From Marinomonas ostreistagni (GTDB lineage: Bacteria > Pseudomonadota > Gammaproteobacteria > Pseudomonadales > Marinomonadaceae): a stretch of DNA of 64,000 nt. The DNA lies in contig NZ_JAEMUH010000005.1 in assembly GCF_016461785.1 (NCBI RefSeq), positions 205,223-269,222 of the forward strand. Reading direction: 5' to 3'. The notes under the pieces were generated by a model. That model did not search any database, was not told the DNA's origin, and saw only the letters and a program-made list of their open reading frames with translations. Below are positions 34,595-44,940 of the stretch, piece after piece. A program made the translations under genes and the position numbers. Position 1 is the stretch's first letter; the number at the start of each line of letters is the position of its first letter.

Positions 34595-35137
34595 ATGATG
34601 AGTGATCCATTGATTTTGGTGGTAAAAACGCTAGGCAATTTGTATCTATTTATTGTATTGCTACGACTGGTATTGCAATTAAGTCGAGCGGATTTTTACA
34701 ACCCAATTAGCCAAGGAGTTGTCAAAGCAACAAGTCCGCTATTAAAGCCATTGCGTAAAATTATTCCATCTATTGGACGTATTGATACCTCTTCAGTAGT
34801 GCTGGCTTTGGCAGTCCAAGCGGTCATTCTAATGATTGTTATGGCAATTGTAGGTTATCAGCTTACACCCACTCATTATGTGATCTATACACTGGCTGGT
34901 GTGGCGTATCATTTATTGGATTTGTATTTTTGGGCTATGCTGATCTCAGTGATTCTGAGCTGGGTGGCGCCTGGATCTGGTCACCCTGGAGCGCTATTGG
35001 TCGGACAGGTGTGTGAGCCCTTGTACCGTGTCTGTCATCGCTTCATACCATCTTTAGGTGGTTTTGACCTATCGCCAATCTTTATTTTTCTGGCGATTTC
35101 AGTATTGAAACAGTTTGTTGCCCCATTCGTTATTTAG
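34595..35137 (+). CDS. yggT: YggT family membrane protein
   Basis: A 180-residue inner-membrane protein with two tandem YggT repeats, each with two hydrophobic segments, including LLKPLRKIIPSIGRID and its partial echo CHRFIPSLGGFD. The family is linked to osmotic shock tolerance and cell division in some bacteria, but its role is not settled. The start is uncertain: ATG 34595 or 34598 are more likely than TTG 34583, which is too close to the AAGGG. It belongs to the yggS-proC-yggT group. Confidence 0.87.
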   Translation: MMSDPLILVVKTLGNLYLFIVLLRLVLQLSRADFYNPISQGVVKATSPLLKPLRKIIPSIGRIDTSSVVLALAVQAVILMIVMAIVGYQLTPTHYVIYTLAGVAYHLLDLYFWAMLISVILSWVAPGSGHPGALLVGQVCEPLYRVCHRFIPSLGGFDLSPIFIFLAISVLKQFVAPFVI

Positions 35138-35166
35138 AACAAATGGCCTGCTTATTTGAGAAGAGT

Positions 35167-35753
<587 letters not shown>

Positions 35754-35785
35754 TTTTATAATGCCTACGGGCGTTGGTTTATTAG

Positions 35786-36046
<261 letters not shown>

Positions 36047-36050
36047 AAAG

Positions 36051-36077
36051 AAGCCAAGCATTTGCTTGGCTTTTTTT
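36051..36077. terminator. Terminator between ferredoxin and K+ channel genes
   Basis: AAGCCAAGCA (36051-36060) pairs with TGCTTGGCTT (36063-36072), followed by a T run. An A-rich stretch upstream allows activity on the minus strand as well. The stop codon of the convergent channel gene lies right at its 3' edge. Confidence 0.82.
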
Positions 36078-37191
36078 ATGCTTGGCTATGCTGAGCTAAA
36101 ATTAGCAGGATGTCCTCTTTTGTGGGGGCCTTTTGATCTTCACCAATTAACAGTATCAAAGCATTTAAACTGATGCGCTCACTGGACTTAGGGTGAGTGA
36201 TAATGTTTCCCATCGTGTCTTCGAATCCAATAGCTGTTCCTAAATCACGTTGAATCAATTCTGTTACAACATCAGCCCATCTCACATTGTAAAGTGAGAC
36301 ATTGATACGAATAGTATGGTCACCTTGGTAACGAAATAGATCTTCTAGTACACGTTCTGTACCAGGAGCAACTAACGATCGTACAAGCATTTCTGGATAG
36401 GCGCGCACAGGACGAATGACGGCCTTAGCTCCTGACTGGCGAAATCGCTCTCTGTTTGCGTCTTCAATAGCTTCGGCCAGAATAAAAGCATTGGTGCCAA
36501 TTTCTTTAATGCGATGTAAGGTATCGAAAACTAAGCTGTCGCTATGAGCATCAAGGCTTTCAGGGGACAGTACAACGATGTATTTGGCATTGGCCACGCC
36601 TGCACTATCAAGCATGCCGGGAGTGGTTGCGTCCCCAGTATGATGGACGACACCTTGTGCTCTAAGTGTCTCGGGCAAACCTTCTGGAAATTTCGGAGTC
36701 AGTATTTGTATCGGAGCATCGTCTAGGCCAGGGGTATTACAAATTTGCTGAACTAAGAGAGTTAAATAGCGCTCAGTATCAGTCGTGGGGGTATTGATAA
36801 TAAGAAGGTGGTCTTGCATATCGCTCCACTCCAAACGTCCTTTAATTTTCATCTCTTTACGAAGTAGGCGTATTTCAACATAGTCACTTGCTATTTGAGC
36901 AAGTAACGTAATGCCCATCCCGTAAATAAATACAATGGTGGCAAGCTGTCCCCAAAAGGTGGCGGCAGAGAGGTCTCCATAGCCAGTCGTGCTAGCTGAG
37001 GTCATGGTTAACCAAAATGCTTGCCACCAATCTAGGTCTTCAAAGTAGACCATGGCAACGCTGTGCGCGGCAACGACAGCAGCCAGCATAAGAAAGCGTC
37101 GCTTAAGGTCTTTGACCGCATGCAGGTGAACTTGCTTTCGATAACGTTGACGTGACCTATTTTTTTTATGAACCAGCTTTCCTAGCAACAT
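36076..37191 (-). CDS. Potassium channel with RCK (TrkA-N) domain
   Basis: A 371-residue membrane protein with two transmembrane segments flanking a pore loop with the K+ selectivity signature TTGYGD. A C-terminal RCK/TrkA-N regulatory domain (about residues 125-260) and a further C-terminal region (about 270-365) follow. An N-terminal basic segment (HKKNRSRQRYRKQ) precedes the first membrane helix. It resembles Kch/MthK-type ligand-gated channels. It lies 12 bases downstream of trmL on the same strand and may be co-transcribed with it. Confidence 0.85.
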   Translation of the reverse strand: MLLGKLVHKKNRSRQRYRKQVHLHAVKDLKRRFLMLAAVVAAHSVAMVYFEDLDWWQAFWLTMTSASTTGYGDLSAATFWGQLATIVFIYGMGITLLAQIASDYVEIRLLRKEMKIKGRLEWSDMQDHLLIINTPTTDTERYLTLLVQQICNTPGLDDAPIQILTPKFPEGLPETLRAQGVVHHTGDATTPGMLDSAGVANAKYIVVLSPESLDAHSDSLVFDTLHRIKEIGTNAFILAEAIEDANRERFRQSGAKAVIRPVRAYPEMLVRSLVAPGTERVLEDLFRYQGDHTIRINVSLYNVRWADVVTELIQRDLGTAIGFEDTMGNIITHPKSSERISLNALILLIGEDQKAPTKEDILLILAQHSQA

Positions 37192-37203
37192 AACTTGTCC
37201 TAT

Positions 37204-37683
37204 TTAAGGGTGTTCATTTGGCATGGCATAACCAAGTTGACGCCATGACTCGTAAACCATGACAGCAACCGTGTTTGAAAGGTTTAAGCTGCGTGAACCG
37301 GGTTGCATGGGTAAACGTAAGCGCTGACTAAATGGTAATGCTTCAATAAAGTCTGCAGGCAGTCCACGTGTTTCTGGACCAAATACTAATACATCGTTTG
37401 CCTGAAAAGACGCTTCTGAATGGGTGTGACTCCCTTTGGTCGTTAAGGCATATACCGTTCCAAGTTGGCCTGCATTTTGTTCTAAAAAAGCTTGCCAGTT
37501 TTCGTAGCGTTTTACATTTGCGAGCTCATGATAATCCAGACCAGCACGTCGAACTTTCTTTTCATCTAAATCAAACCCTAAAGGCTCAATTAAATGAAGC
37601 TTGTAGCCGGTGTTTGCGCATAGACGAATAACGTTACCCGTATTAGGTGGTATTTCTGGTTGGTACAAAACAATGTGCAGCAT
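37204..37683 (-). CDS. trmL: tRNA (cytidine/uridine-2'-O-) methyltransferase TrmL
   Basis: A 159-residue SPOUT-fold (trefoil knot) methyltransferase that methylates the wobble ribose of tRNA-Leu isoacceptors. The conserved N-terminal [20 protein letters not shown], the FGPETRGLP region and the knot motif [19 protein letters not shown] are all visible. Length is typical. It is transcribed away from the tRNA-Phe genes, with about 120 bases between. Confidence 0.94.
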   Translation of the reverse strand: MLHIVLYQPEIPPNTGNVIRLCANTGYKLHLIEPLGFDLDEKKVRRAGLDYHELANVKRYENWQAFLEQNAGQLGTVYALTTKGSHTHSEASFQANDVLVFGPETRGLPADFIEALPFSQRLRLPMQPGSRSLNLSNTVAVMVYESWRQLGYAMPNEHP

Positions 37684-37761
37684 GTCATCTCTCCTATATT
37701 GTTCATATCATACCAGAGAGAGCTAATTTACTAACTTAACAACAAAAAAATTAAAAAACTG

Positions 37762-37789
37762 TTGACGGTGGTAGTGAGTTATTTATAAT
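37762..37789 (+). promoter_or_regulatory. Strong promoter of the tRNA-Phe genes
   Basis: TTGACG (37762-37767) and TATAAT (37784-37789) are spaced by 16 bases, close to consensus. A GC-rich discriminator (CGCCGC) follows, typical of stringently controlled stable RNA promoters. The first tRNA starts 11 bases after the -10. Confidence 0.75.
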
Positions 37790-37800
37790 ACGCCGCACTT

Positions 37801-37876
37801 GCCCAGATAGCTCAGTCGGTAGAGCAGGGGATTGAAAATCCCCGTGTCGGTGGTTCGATTCCGCCTCTGGGCACCA
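37801..37876 (+). tRNA. tRNA-Phe (GAA), first copy
   Basis: A 76-base gene including encoded CCA. The acceptor stem GCCCAGA pairs with TCTGGGC; the D-arm is GCTC...GAGC, the anticodon loop contains GAA in ATTGAAAAT, and the T-arm has GGTTCGATTCC. All cloverleaf elements can be drawn. Confidence 0.98.
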
Positions 37877-37944
37877 TTATTTTATTAAATCAGACAAGTT
37901 GCTGATTTATATAAAGTAAGTGCCAAATCAAGCTTACTTGTTAA

Positions 37945-38020
37945 GCCCAGATAGCTCAGTCGGTAGAGCAGGGGATTGAAAATCCCCGTGTCGGTGGTTC
38001 GATTCCGCCTCTGGGCACCA
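37945..38020 (+). tRNA. tRNA-Phe (GAA), second identical copy
   Basis: Identical in all 76 bases to the first copy and separated from it by 68 bases. Both are presumably transcribed from the promoter at 37762. The spacer contains no gene. Confidence 0.98.
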
Positions 38021-38028
38021 TGTATATT

Positions 38029-38055
38029 AAAGCCTCGCTAATGCGAGGCTTTTTT
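38029..38055 (+). terminator. Terminator after the tRNA-Phe pair
   Basis: AAAGCCTCGC (38029-38038) pairs with GCGAGGCTTT around a TAAT loop and ends in a T run. Confidence 0.88.
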
Positions 38056-38223
38056 GTTTCTGTTCATCAGAATCTTTTCTCATCTTAGCCTTTTTGCGTT
38101 CTCAGGTTAATCTTTCACACTATTTAAACTTTTCTTATCTTTGCTTGCAGGCTTTGCTATATTTTTAGCAAACAAAATGCGTTATTTGCTTTTATTGTCG
38201 TGCATTTGCGCCAATGGAATGCG

Positions 38224-41200
38224 ATGCATAAGGAAAAGGTAGTAGCAAAGATGACTCGGGTTTTGAAGATTATCCTACTAACTGCAATAAGTTACTTCAT
38301 TGCGGGTTGGATTGGTCAGGTGTTTGCAATTCCTCCTGGGTATGCAACGGTGATCTGGCCTGCTTCCGGTATTGCCATTGCTGCTTGCCTGCTGTTTGGC
38401 TATTGGCCTGCTCTTGGTGTCTTTGTTGGCTCGACTTGTGTCAATGTGCTAATTGGGTTCGAAAATACAGGTCAAATTAGTATTCTCATTCCTGCTTTGA
38501 TTGCATCTGGGAGTGCATTGCAGACGATTTTTGCTTATTCCCTGGTTCGTTTTTTTATCGGGAAAAAGCTCGAGTTTTACAATGTTCGTCATGTTCTAAG
38601 CTTTATTGTTGTAGCTGGCCCTCTAGGTTGTTTGGTGAGTGCAAGCACCGGTACAACAATATTGTATAGTTTTGGGATGCTCTCCTCTGATCAGGTTTTA
38701 CTTAACTGGTTAAGTTGGTGGCTAGGCGATACGGTCGGTGTCGTGGTATTGGTTCCTTGGCTGGCTGTTTTATTTCGCAAACATTTTTCTGTCTATTATG
38801 ACCATCCAATGAGGGTTGTTTTTGCTCTCGTTATCGTAGCGTTAACAACGGGCATCTTATCGTTTTCGACGGCATTTTTTGAAATCAATAAACAGAAGCA
38901 GGCTTTTAATGCCTCGGCAGACCTGAGTTCCACGTTACTCAGTGAACGAATCAAAAACTCGGTTGATATCTTGTATAGCATGGCAGGCTATGTACGCGGC
39001 AGCGCTAAAGTCTCGGCTGAAGAGTTTCAAAACTTCAGCGAAAGTATTATGAGTCAAGATCGCGCAATTAAAGCGCTTTCTATTAACCATGTATTGGATT
39101 ATCAAGATATTCCAATGTATGAGTCCCAAATGTCGGCTTTGCACGGTTTTCCTTATCAAGTAAAAGAGCGAAGTGTAGAGGGTGAGTTTGTAGCACCCAG
39201 TGTACGAGATCGCTATGTACCAGTTGGACTGATTTATCCTAAAGAGCCGAATCTAAAGGCGCTGGGCTTTGATGTATACTCAGAAGCATCAAGACGAAGC
39301 GCAATACAAAATGCAATCCGCTTAAACGCGGCCTTTCCGACATCGGCCATTACTCTGGTGCAGGGTAACAAGGCTGTCTTAATGTTTTTACCTATTTATA
39401 AGCAGCAAAAACTGTTTGCTATGTCTACCGGTCTTTTTGAGATCGAAGATCTGTCCGAGCGTATTTTGGAGCGTACGCCTACTAATGGCGTTGAAATTTA
39501 CCTAATCGACCGGCCAGCAGGGCAATCGCCTTACATATTATCTGCAAGTGGCAATGCAACGCTTGAGATAAGTGAATTGATTGATGGGGTAAATGCTGAG
39601 CGGTATCCCGTCATACATCGTTCAATGATTCCAGTGGAAGCCCATCGTTGGGAGCTTGTCCACATAGCACGTTCATCGTTTATTGAGCAGCCATGGGGAA
39701 CGCATTTTGTCTTAGTGGGAGGTCTATTTGTTGCAGGACTTTTAGGTTGGGTATTAAGCCTTGTGTTCAGTCATGCCGCTCAAGTGGAGAGACAGGTCGC
39801 AGAGCGGACAAAAGAGCTTTCTAAGGCGAACTTGGCCCTTAGAGAATCGAGTGAGAAGTTGAAGCAAGCAACGCTTGCCGCCCAAGATGCTAACCAAGCT
39901 AAAAGTCGCTTTTTAGCGAATATGAGTCACGAAATTCGTACGCCACTTAACGGGATGTTAGGTAGTTTATCTTTATTGAAATCTCAACGATTGAATAATG
40001 AACAAGTGAAGTTGGTAGATTTGGCGCATCAAAGTGGCGATACGTTGCTTGGTTTAGTGAATGATATTCTAGATCTGTCGAAAATTGAGGCGGGGGAATT
40101 GGAGCTTGAGCCTCAATACTTTGACCTGCAGGATTTACTTGAAGATACAGCAAGCTTAATGCGTATCAAAGCTAAAGAAAAAGATCTTACCTTTATTGCG
40201 CCTGAAACACTTTTGCCGGAGTTGATGGTCTATGGAGATCGGCAGCGCCTACAACAAGTTATATTGAACTTGTTGGGAAATGCGATCAAGTTTACTGCGG
40301 CGGGTGGAGACGTCCGGCTTAAGGCAGAGAATCTGTTGCTTGAGGGGGATAAAGCAACATTCAGAATCAGCATACAAGACACTGGTATTGGTATCTCAGA
40401 TAGTTTACAGCAGAGATTGTTTCAGCGCTTTAAGCAGGCTGATGCGTCAACGACGCGCCGGTATGGTGGCACAGGGCTTGGATTGGCGATTAGCAAACAG
40501 TTAATTGAGGCTATGCAAGGGCAAATAGGGGTCCAAAGCCAATTAGGGCAGGGGGCCAACTTCTGGTTTGAGCTTACCTTACCCATTCAGCCTAAGTCAG
40601 ATGAGTCATTAAGCGATTTAGGCCCTTTGAAAATGGTCTATGTGTTGAGTCAGCAGCAAGATGATGTTCCCTATATTAGATCTTTATTGGCTTCTAAATC
40701 TATCCCAGTGGAGTTTTTACGGTCTGCAGAGGAGTTGCCTACGCTTGATGATAGTACGTTGCTTATTATTGATGATGCACTTAGAGTCGAAAGTCAACTG
40801 AGCTTTAAAGTGCCCCAGCAACATGTGATTACATTATTAGAGCAAGGCCAGTCTTTGGAAAACTTGGATGGGCATAACATAGCTTCGATCTATAAGCCTG
40901 TTCACCGTCGCGCTCTGTTTGCTGTAATAGAGTCGTTTTTGCAAGACGATTCTATGCCCGTTGCAAAGCATGCGGAGTTGAATTCAGCAGTAGAAGATGA
41001 TTATTTGAAAGACATGCGAATACTGTTAGTAGAAGATAATTTAACCAATCAAATTGTAGCAAAGGGCATGTTGGGGCTATTTGGTGTCACGGTCGATGTT
41101 GTGGAAAATGGTGAGGAGTCTGTTACAGCCTGCCAAGAGACAGCGTACGATTTAATTTTCATGGACTGTCAGATGCCCGTGATGGATGGTTATGAAGCGA

Positions 41201-41394
41201 CAAAAGCCATTCGTAAACTAGAACAAAACTCGGCGACCTCCAATAATGTAGTGATCGTTGCTTTAAGTGCTAACGCCATGAAAGGCGATGACCAGCTATG
41301 TTTTGATGCCGGCATGGATGATCATGTTGCAAAGCCTGTTACTAAGGAACGTCTCGCTGAAGTTCTAGAGCGCTGGCTAGGAAAACGTAGTTAG
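38224..41394 (+). CDS. MASE1-CHASE hybrid sensor histidine kinase
   Basis: A 1056-residue membrane hybrid kinase. Residues about 10-210 form a MASE1 membrane sensor domain with multiple helices. Residues about 230-430 resemble a CHASE extracytoplasmic domain (VDILYSMAGYVRGS, FGFDVYSEASRRSA-type region). After another helix come the HisKA domain with NMSHEIRTPLNGMLG (His at about residue 569), an HATPase domain (NLLGNAIKFT, DTGIGIS, GGTGLGLAISKQL), a receiver-like region with a weak match to the phosphorylation site, and a complete C-terminal receiver with Asp at about 981 (FMDCQMPVMDGYEAT). No Hpt domain is seen. The start is uncertain: GTG 38200, ATG 38224 and ATG 38251 are possible. It heads a signalling gene run. 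Confidence 0.88.
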   Translation: MHKEKVVAKMTRVLKIILLTAISYFIAGWIGQVFAIPPGYATVIWPASGIAIAACLLFGYWPALGVFVGSTCVNVLIGFENTGQISILIPALIASGSALQTIFAYSLVRFFIGKKLEFYNVRHVLSFIVVAGPLGCLVSASTGTTILYSFGMLSSDQVLLNWLSWWLGDTVGVVVLVPWLAVLFRKHFSVYYDHPMRVVFALVIVALTTGILSFSTAFFEINKQKQAFNASADLSSTLLSERIKNSVDILYSMAGYVRGSAKVSAEEFQNFSESIMSQDRAIKALSINHVLDYQDIPMYESQMSALHGFPYQVKERSVEGEFVAPSVRDRYVPVGLIYPKEPNLKALGFDVYSEASRRSAIQNAIRLNAAFPTSAITLVQGNKAVLMFLPIYKQQKLFAMSTGLFEIEDLSERILERTPTNGVEIYLIDRPAGQSPYILSASGNATLEISELIDGVNAERYPVIHRSMIPVEAHRWELVHIARSSFIEQPWGTHFVLVGGLFVAGLLGWVLSLVFSHAAQVERQVAERTKELSKANLALRESSEKLKQATLAAQDANQAKSRFLANMSHEIRTPLNGMLGSLSLLKSQRLNNEQVKLVDLAHQSGDTLLGLVNDILDLSKIEAGELELEPQYFDLQDLLEDTASLMRIKAKEKDLTFIAPETLLPELMVYGDRQRLQQVILNLLGNAIKFTAAGGDVRLKAENLLLEGDKATFRISIQDTGIGISDSLQQRLFQRFKQADASTTRRYGGTGLGLAISKQLIEAMQGQIGVQSQLGQGANFWFELTLPIQPKSDESLSDLGPLKMVYVLSQQQDDVPYIRSLLASKSIPVEFLRSAEELPTLDDSTLLIIDDALRVESQLSFKVPQQHVITLLEQGQSLENLDGHNIASIYKPVHRRALFAVIESFLQDDSMPVAKHAELNSAVEDDYLKDMRILLVEDNLTNQIVAKGMLGLFGVTVDVVENGEESVTACQETAYDLIFMDCQMPVMDGYEATKAIRKLEQNSATSNNVVIVALSANAMKGDDQLCFDAGMDDHVAKPVTKERLAEVLERWLGKRS

Positions 41395-41478
41395 GTGTTT
41401 GATTGATTTTAATACAGTATTAATGCAAGCGAGTTAATGTTGCCTGCGGTAAATAACCGGATTAAAGGGGCGTCGGCC

Positions 41479-42936
41479 ATGATAAAAAAACTGTTTGTTG
41501 TCCTATCTATGTACATGTTTAGTATGATGGCTCATGCCGATAAAATTATCTTTACGTCGAATGTCCCTGAGTTGTTTGCTCAAGAAAATGGCTATTCACT
41601 GGCGAAAATGGCAACGGTTGTTAAGCGCTTGAAAAGCAGCAATGAGCCTGTCTTATTTGTGCACGGTGGAGACAGCCTCTCACCAAACCCTTTGTCTGTA
41701 TACGATAAAGGGGCTCATATGATTTCTATTATGAATGAGTTAGGTGTAGATGTCTTGGCAGTAAATCAGAGAGAGTTTAAAGATGGCATTGATCAAGTAA
41801 CACTTTTGAGTACCCAAGCTCAGTTTCCAATGGTTTTGACGAATCTGTTAGATCGCCGCTCTATGCAGCCAGTGGAAGGTGTTCAGCCATATGTATTGCT
41901 GCCCTTAGGGGAACATTCCATTGCCGTACTCATGGCGGTATCTGAAAACATTAATACCACATTTCTCTTTAATAAAGCTTTTGTTTACGAAACGGTTGAG
42001 CATATCAATCGATGGGTTCAGCAAGTGCGTTCAAGTGGCGCAACCAAAGTCATCTTAGTTACCGAGCGAGACTTTCTTAAAAGTGTCCCCGTTCATTCGA
42101 TTGAGGGGGTCGATATGATGATGGTTACCCAAGATGTTGAAGATCATCAAGTTTCAAGCAGCCCCTGGATATTTGCTTCGGGCGGAGTTGACGATGAAAT
42201 GACGCTCATAGATGTTACCAAAGACGGACAAACAGCATCTGTCTTGCATATTGCAGAGGAAGAGCCTGATGCAGCGATGACACAAGTTATCGAACGTTAT
42301 ACCAGTCAACTCGACGTTGTTTTAGGTCAACAATTGACTCGCCTGAGCGGTCCTATGGATTCTCAGCGTGATACATTAAGAAGTGCAGAGTCCAGTTGGG
42401 GAAATATTGTAATGGATGCCATCCGTCAATATACCCATGCAGACTTTTCCCTCATCATTGGTGGAAGTATTCGCGGCTATCGTGATTATGAGGCAGGCTA
42501 TGTTCTTACCCGAAGAGACATTCAAAGAGAGTTGCCTTTTGGTGGCACAGTATACGTTGTTCGTATTACCAAGGCTAAACTAAAACAAGTTTTAGAGCAT
42601 GGCGTGTCACAGGTCGAAGGGCTAGATGGCCGCTTTTTACAGGTTTCAGGTTTGCATTATAAATACGATGCGAGTCGTCCCGTTGGGCAACGTATAGTAG
42701 AAATGTTGCACAGTAATAATCGAGAAATTGACGAGGGCGAGTACACCGTAGCCATTTCTGATTATATGCTTGAGGGGGGAGACGATTATGACTTCTCTGA
42801 CGCAACGGTTGTATCTGATAAAGTGAGTAGTCAGCGATTAATCTGGAATATCGTTTCAGATTACTTAGAGCAATATGATGAAATTCAGCCAGTGATTGAA
42901 GGGCGTATTGTTAATGTAACTCCTATTCTTCCTTGA
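41479..42936 (+). CDS. 5'-nucleotidase/UshA-like protein lacking metal-site motifs
   Basis: A 485-residue exported protein (signal peptide ending near MMAHA) with the two-domain layout of UshA/5'-nucleotidases. In the N-terminal metallophosphatase-like domain the usual metal ligands are altered. The first motif (DLHG in active enzymes) reads SNVPEL, the GNHEF motif reads NQREF, and the later His motifs are missing (VILVTERDF, VTQDVED). The GGDS motif remains. The C-terminal substrate domain keeps GGSIRG and RELPFGGTVYV. Enzyme activity is therefore doubtful and a sensing or binding role is possible. ATG 41479 has AAAGGGGCG upstream and a sensible signal peptide. The next gene starts ten bases downstream. 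Confidence 0.78.
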   Translation: MIKKLFVVLSMYMFSMMAHADKIIFTSNVPELFAQENGYSLAKMATVVKRLKSSNEPVLFVHGGDSLSPNPLSVYDKGAHMISIMNELGVDVLAVNQREFKDGIDQVTLLSTQAQFPMVLTNLLDRRSMQPVEGVQPYVLLPLGEHSIAVLMAVSENINTTFLFNKAFVYETVEHINRWVQQVRSSGATKVILVTERDFLKSVPVHSIEGVDMMMVTQDVEDHQVSSSPWIFASGGVDDEMTLIDVTKDGQTASVLHIAEEEPDAAMTQVIERYTSQLDVVLGQQLTRLSGPMDSQRDTLRSAESSWGNIVMDAIRQYTHADFSLIIGGSIRGYRDYEAGYVLTRRDIQRELPFGGTVYVVRITKAKLKQVLEHGVSQVEGLDGRFLQVSGLHYKYDASRPVGQRIVEMLHSNNREIDEGEYTVAISDYMLEGGDDYDFSDATVVSDKVSSQRLIWNIVSDYLEQYDEIQPVIEGRIVNVTPILP

Positions 42937-42946
42937 GGCACTTGTT

Positions 42947-44908
42947 GTGGAAGTAGAGCAAAAAGCATCCGGTTTAAAAAGTCTGCGCTTTAGAATAGCG
43001 GCGGCGGTTTTGTTTATGTTGTTATTGATGCTTTTAACAAGTGGTATCTCTTTCTTTTATTTTTTCAAACTGAAGAGTGCGGTGAACCAACAGTCACAGC
43101 AAGCGCTTCCCGAACTACAAGTTCTAAATAGCGCTCAGCTAAATATCACTCGTCTAGCGAATCTCGCCATTGAAGTATCCAATAGTACGTCACCTGCCTA
43201 TAGCCGAATACTGATGTCTCAGGTAAGAGAGCAAGTTGATGAGCTAAAACATAGCTTAGAGCTTTTGGCTGAGAATAACGCACAGATTAAGCGTTTGATG
43301 GATGTGGTTGGTAAAGTCGAACCAAGTGTTACGAATATTTCTCTGTCTAAGTCCATGCTTGATCAGGTCGATAAGGCGCTTAATGAGCGTCTATTTTCAG
43401 CAATGACAGTGACTTTGGCTAGTTTCAATCAAGCAAATGATAAAGAAGTCAAACAGATATTAGGTGAGATAACGTCAGATCTGGCTCAATTGATTACTCG
43501 TCCTCATCTATACGAGCAAAACCAAATTACAGCTAGACTAGTGAAGCAAATGCAGCAGCTTCAGCAACAAGCTCTTATTCATTATAAGCCACTAGAGCCA
43601 CTATTATTGTCGCCAAGAGGAGTCCTTGAGTTACTTTCAAAAAGAGAAATACATAATTCTGAAGTGGTGGGGTTAACCACGCAGAATCGAATATTATTGG
43701 GTAATATTGTGGATTTCGGCCATCGAGTTTACATGGATAATGAAGCAAACGTGGCTCAACAAGCTCAAGCTATTTCAAAAAACAGTAATGACTTCATAAA
43801 TGTCCTTATGTTGGTTCTATTAGTGCAGTTAATGGTAGCGGCAGCACTCATGGTCTATTTACATAAGCACTTATTTCGACGTTTGTATGCCCTCAAAGGC
43901 TTAGTCGGTCAGCGTAAGAAGATCACTGCGCATGATGTAGCGTTCTTTGATGAGCGAAACGAGCTGGGCTCGTTAGTAAAGCAGCTGCAAACGTATCTAG
44001 AAACGATTTCGAAGCAGCAAGCTCAGATAGAATCGACAAGCTTACAGTTACAGAGTGTTATAAAACACTCACATATGATGGCGGCAGTGATATACCAGGA
44101 TGAAATCCTGTATTTAAGTGAACCGTTCTACCAACTTTTTAAGGACAGAGAATTAAAGTCTATACACGATTTCCCCGACGACTTTCAGCGACGCATTGCA
44201 TCGATTCAAATAGGTGATTTGACTACCTTAGAGTCGGCCTATTGGGATGTTCATCGTCAGAGTTGGTTTCAAGTTAGCAAAGACAATATTTTGTGGGAGG
44301 GGAAAAAAGCGTATTTAATTAGTTTAACGGATGTCTCCTCTCAAGTTCGTGCTGAACAAGAGTTTCGAAAGACGCTCTCGGTTGTAGAAAGCGAGTCAAA
44401 GTTAGATGCATTGACAGGCTTGTATAATCGTAAACTATTTGAGGATCAGGTGGCGTCATTAAAACAGACGACGGAGTTTATGAGTTTTGCCGTGTTATTG
44501 TTTGACGTCGACTTCTTTAAGCAATACAACGATAAATTGGGGCATTTGCAAGGCGATCAAGTGCTCAAAATGGTTGCATCCGTCATAAAAAGAAATACCC
44601 CAAGCAAAGGAATGGCGATTCGATATGGTGGTGAAGAGTTGTTGGTTTTTTTGCCTAAAGCAAACTCTTCTGAAGCATTAGAAATTGCCCAAGACATTGT
44701 GGAAGAGGTATATCAACAACATGTCCCTCATCCATCTTCTCCCCATCAATATTTATCAGTAAGCTGTGGTGTAAGTGTCCAAGAGTCGTCTTCAGACTCA
44801 TTATTAAAAGTATTTGATCAGGCAGATAAGTGCTTATATCAGGCAAAAAAGAGTGGGCGTAACCGTGTTACCCTTTGGCAAGATGGCAATCTAGGTGATT
44901 CTTTGTAA
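42947..44908 (+). CDS. Membrane-bound GGDEF-domain diguanylate cyclase
   Basis: A 653-residue protein. A membrane helix at about residues 18-40, a largely helical extracytoplasmic region to about 280 and a second helix at about 283-303 suggest a periplasmic sensor. A linker with coiled-coil character, a possible PAS-like segment and a C-terminal GGDEF domain (about 480-645) follow. The catalytic motif reads RYGGEELLVF (Leu for the usual Phe), with the LDALTGLYNRK and DVDFFKQYND signatures upstream. No RxxD inhibitory site precedes the motif. The start is GTG 42947 with GAGG upstream. Being ten bases after the pseudo-nucleotidase gene suggests co-transcription, and that protein might supply its periplasmic signal. 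Confidence 0.85.
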   Translation: MEVEQKASGLKSLRFRIAAAVLFMLLLMLLTSGISFFYFFKLKSAVNQQSQQALPELQVLNSAQLNITRLANLAIEVSNSTSPAYSRILMSQVREQVDELKHSLELLAENNAQIKRLMDVVGKVEPSVTNISLSKSMLDQVDKALNERLFSAMTVTLASFNQANDKEVKQILGEITSDLAQLITRPHLYEQNQITARLVKQMQQLQQQALIHYKPLEPLLLSPRGVLELLSKREIHNSEVVGLTTQNRILLGNIVDFGHRVYMDNEANVAQQAQAISKNSNDFINVLMLVLLVQLMVAAALMVYLHKHLFRRLYALKGLVGQRKKITAHDVAFFDERNELGSLVKQLQTYLETISKQQAQIESTSLQLQSVIKHSHMMAAVIYQDEILYLSEPFYQLFKDRELKSIHDFPDDFQRRIASIQIGDLTTLESAYWDVHRQSWFQVSKDNILWEGKKAYLISLTDVSSQVRAEQEFRKTLSVVESESKLDALTGLYNRKLFEDQVASLKQTTEFMSFAVLLFDVDFFKQYNDKLGHLQGDQVLKMVASVIKRNTPSKGMAIRYGGEELLVFLPKANSSEALEIAQDIVEEVYQQHVPHPSSPHQYLSVSCGVSVQESSSDSLLKVFDQADKCLYQAKKSGRNRVTLWQDGNLGDSL

Positions 44909-44940
44909 CTATCGTACTTCCCTTCTGCGGATAATGTCTT

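Noticed and set aside
41479..42936. Calling the 5'-nucleotidase homologue an active UshA
   Set aside because: The metal-binding Asp, His and Asn-His-Glu motifs are not intact, so an active-enzyme call is not supported.
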